This document shows positions 44,382-45,523 of a DNA stretch of 45,523 nucleotides, piece by piece. Source of the DNA: Bryobacterales bacterium (lineage in GTDB: Bacteria > Acidobacteriota > Terriglobia > Bryobacterales > Bryobacteraceae); contig JAHCHD010000021.1 of NCBI GenBank assembly GCA_026129915.1, forward strand, positions 1 through 45,523, written 5' to 3'. Within the stretch, counting starts at the first letter, position 1. Every line of letters begins with the position of its first letter. A program made the translations under genes and the position numbers. The notes under the pieces are model-generated. The model worked only from the letters and a program-made list of their open reading frames with translations. It ran no database searches and was not told the DNA's origin.

Positions 44382-45497
44382 TTGCTCGGTAGCCGGAACT
44401 ACACGCCGCGTCACGCGCTCGAAGGTGTCCACGTCAAAGGGACGCCCCACTTTGTTCCCGGCAAGGTCCTCCAAAATGGTATCGACAACCAGAATGTGGT
44501 CACCGGGCGTCCAAGGAGTATCAGGCACAAACAACCAACGGCTCTCGGAAGCCGTGAGTGTGATCTGCCCAAAAATTTCATTGTCGTCCCGCTGGACGCG
44601 AATCAGCCGTTGCGCCAGGGCGTGGTCAAGCGCTTCGCCAAATTCCACCACCAAGGGCTCGCGCGTACCTGCATGGGGCGGTTGCAACTGCCAGTGGCCA
44701 AGCACAATTGGGGTGCGGTCCTCCTCAGCCACCACGTACTCGCGGGAGTAGGAAGAAGCAAGCGCCTGCGAGCTGGCGTCGAGCCACGCGGCGTCGATCT
44801 CCAGCGTGTAGATGGAACCCTCTTTGAGAGCACCTCCAGCTTCCTCCCGCGGGAAGACACCGCGCTTAATGCGACCAGGATCAAACAGAACCGTGAGACG
44901 CCGATGGCTGGGGTCCCACAACTCGTGCTCCAATTCCAGAAATGGCAGGTCCAGTGCCCGGCCCTGGCTGTCCAGCAGCCGGATGTGCTTCCAGGCTTCG
45001 CCTCGTTGCATAGGCGCGGAGAAATGGACGTAGAGTTTCAGCAGGTTCGCCGGAATGCGGTCACCCGAAGGGTAGACAGCCTGCACCACGGTGCTTGGCT
45101 GTTGCTCGCGGTGCGTGGCTGGAAAGCGCTGAACCAGTTCCGCCACGGGCACCGAGCCGGGCGGACGGAAGACGGCGCGCAACGATACTGAAGGGGCAGG
45201 CACGAAACGGGGCTTGAAGTAGAGGGTCCCCTGCTGAAGCCCGTAGTCCCCCAACAATGGCAGAGCTTCTGGCGTATCCACGGACACCTGGAACAAGGCG
45301 CCCCAGCCGCCGGGAGGCGACTGGGGAGGGGCCGTCCAGCCACGCACAAGAAAGCCGTCCCCCTCGCGAACAATCGACAGTTCAGCAGCCCCGGCAACGC
45401 CTGTCCCAAGCAGCGCAACCCACACCAGCAGGGCGACTGCAGTCAGCCGCCCGCTGGTCTTCCAGATCCGGGACTTGCTTGAAACCGACGCACGCAT
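44355..45497 (-). CDS. Secreted Ig-like/SbsA-type domain protein
   Basis: A 380-residue protein with an N-terminal hydrophobic segment (LTAVALLVWVALLGTGVAGAAE) acting as signal peptide. The rest is beta-rich with repeats resembling bacterial Ig-like (Big_5/SbsA) domains: YPSGDRIPANLLKLYVHFSAPMQRGEAW near residues 140-167, and FGEALDHALAQRLIRV plus WTPGDHILVVDTILEDLAGN further on. I do not recognise a specific enzyme. It probably binds or scaffolds at the cell surface. It overlaps the 3' end of the toroid gene by 27 nt in the opposite direction. Confidence 0.8.
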   Translation of the reverse strand: MRASVSSKSRIWKTSGRLTAVALLVWVALLGTGVAGAAELSIVREGDGFLVRGWTAPPQSPPGGWGALFQVSVDTPEALPLLGDYGLQQGTLYFKPRFVPAPSVSLRAVFRPPGSVPVAELVQRFPATHREQQPSTVVQAVYPSGDRIPANLLKLYVHFSAPMQRGEAWKHIRLLDSQGRALDLPFLELEHELWDPSHRRLTVLFDPGRIKRGVFPREEAGGALKEGSIYTLEIDAAWLDASSQALASSYSREYVVAEEDRTPIVLGHWQLQPPHAGTREPLVVEFGEALDHALAQRLIRVQRDDNEIFGQITLTASESRWLFVPDTPWTPGDHILVVDTILEDLAGNKVGRPFDVDTFERVTRRVVPATEQLTFRVRAQ

Positions 45498-45523
45498 CGC
45501 ATGCCCGCTATGGCAGGGCCACC

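Overview
The window is high-GC bacterial chromosome, about 60% G+C by eye. It is densely coding, with many 4-nt ATGA gene overlaps and no rRNA, tRNA, CRISPR array, transposase or integrase that I can see. The gene content suggests Acidobacteriota, most likely a Solibacter/Bryobacter-like lineage. The pointers are a pilMNOP cluster led by lolA, an Oar-type TonB-dependent receptor with a carboxypeptidase-regulatory N-terminus, a YncE/phosphoesterase fusion, a GH57-like protein, a SYLF protein and a CxxCH alpha/alpha-toroid protein. This is inference from gene content, not from a marker gene.

Layout. (1) 1-7377, minus strand: lolA, pilC/gspF, pilB/gspE, pilM, pilN, pilO, a pilP/gspC-like gene and a prepilin-like gene cut by the window edge. 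This is the inner-membrane and cytoplasmic half of a type IV pilus/type II secretion machine; a secretin is probably just outside the left edge. (2) 7499-9256: an FmdB-type zinc ribbon, a secreted DUF3365 haem protein and a SYLF protein. (3) 9481-15884, minus: GH57-like protein, YncE/phosphoesterase fusion, and a glutamine-dependent NAD synthetase gene that is broken in this sequence. (4) 16060-17809, plus: a methyltransferase and a PfkB sugar kinase. (5) 17825-21508, minus: a polytopic membrane protein, a Tat-type FAD oxidoreductase and a small secreted protein, divergent from a PhyH-family dioxygenase (21590-22480). (6) 22589-26068: the large TonB-dependent receptor with an AT-rich upstream region. 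(7) 26487-27864: DUF1801, an NTF2-like lipoprotein and DoxX. (8) 27854-34782, minus: an aromatic amino acid supra-operon in the order DUF58, trpC, trpF, trpB, trpA, chorismate mutase, DAHP synthase, tyrA. The tyrA reading frame is broken. trpE, trpG and trpD are absent. (9) 34852-37413, minus: a sugar isomerase/epimerase and a membrane-anchored alpha/beta-hydrolase-like protein that lacks the serine nucleophile. (10) 37571-43255, plus: plsY-gpsA (phospholipid precursor synthesis), a sulfatase, an ACS-family MFS transporter, a GNAT protein and the C-terminal remnant of a glycoside hydrolase-like gene. (11) 43437-45497: a CxxCH toroid protein, convergent with and overlapping a secreted Ig-like protein.

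I did not find a clear new defence, mobile or RNA system. The most unusual signals are: two normally essential or important genes (nadE and tyrA), each disrupted inside a short segment covering its most conserved motif while the flanks are intact; the nucleophile-less hydrolase; the non-canonical sulfatase maturation motif (CVACR); the divergent GH57; and the three-gene membrane/FAD/secreted unit opposite a PhyH dioxygenase. The broken genes could be sequencing or assembly errors, and this must be checked before any biological reading.
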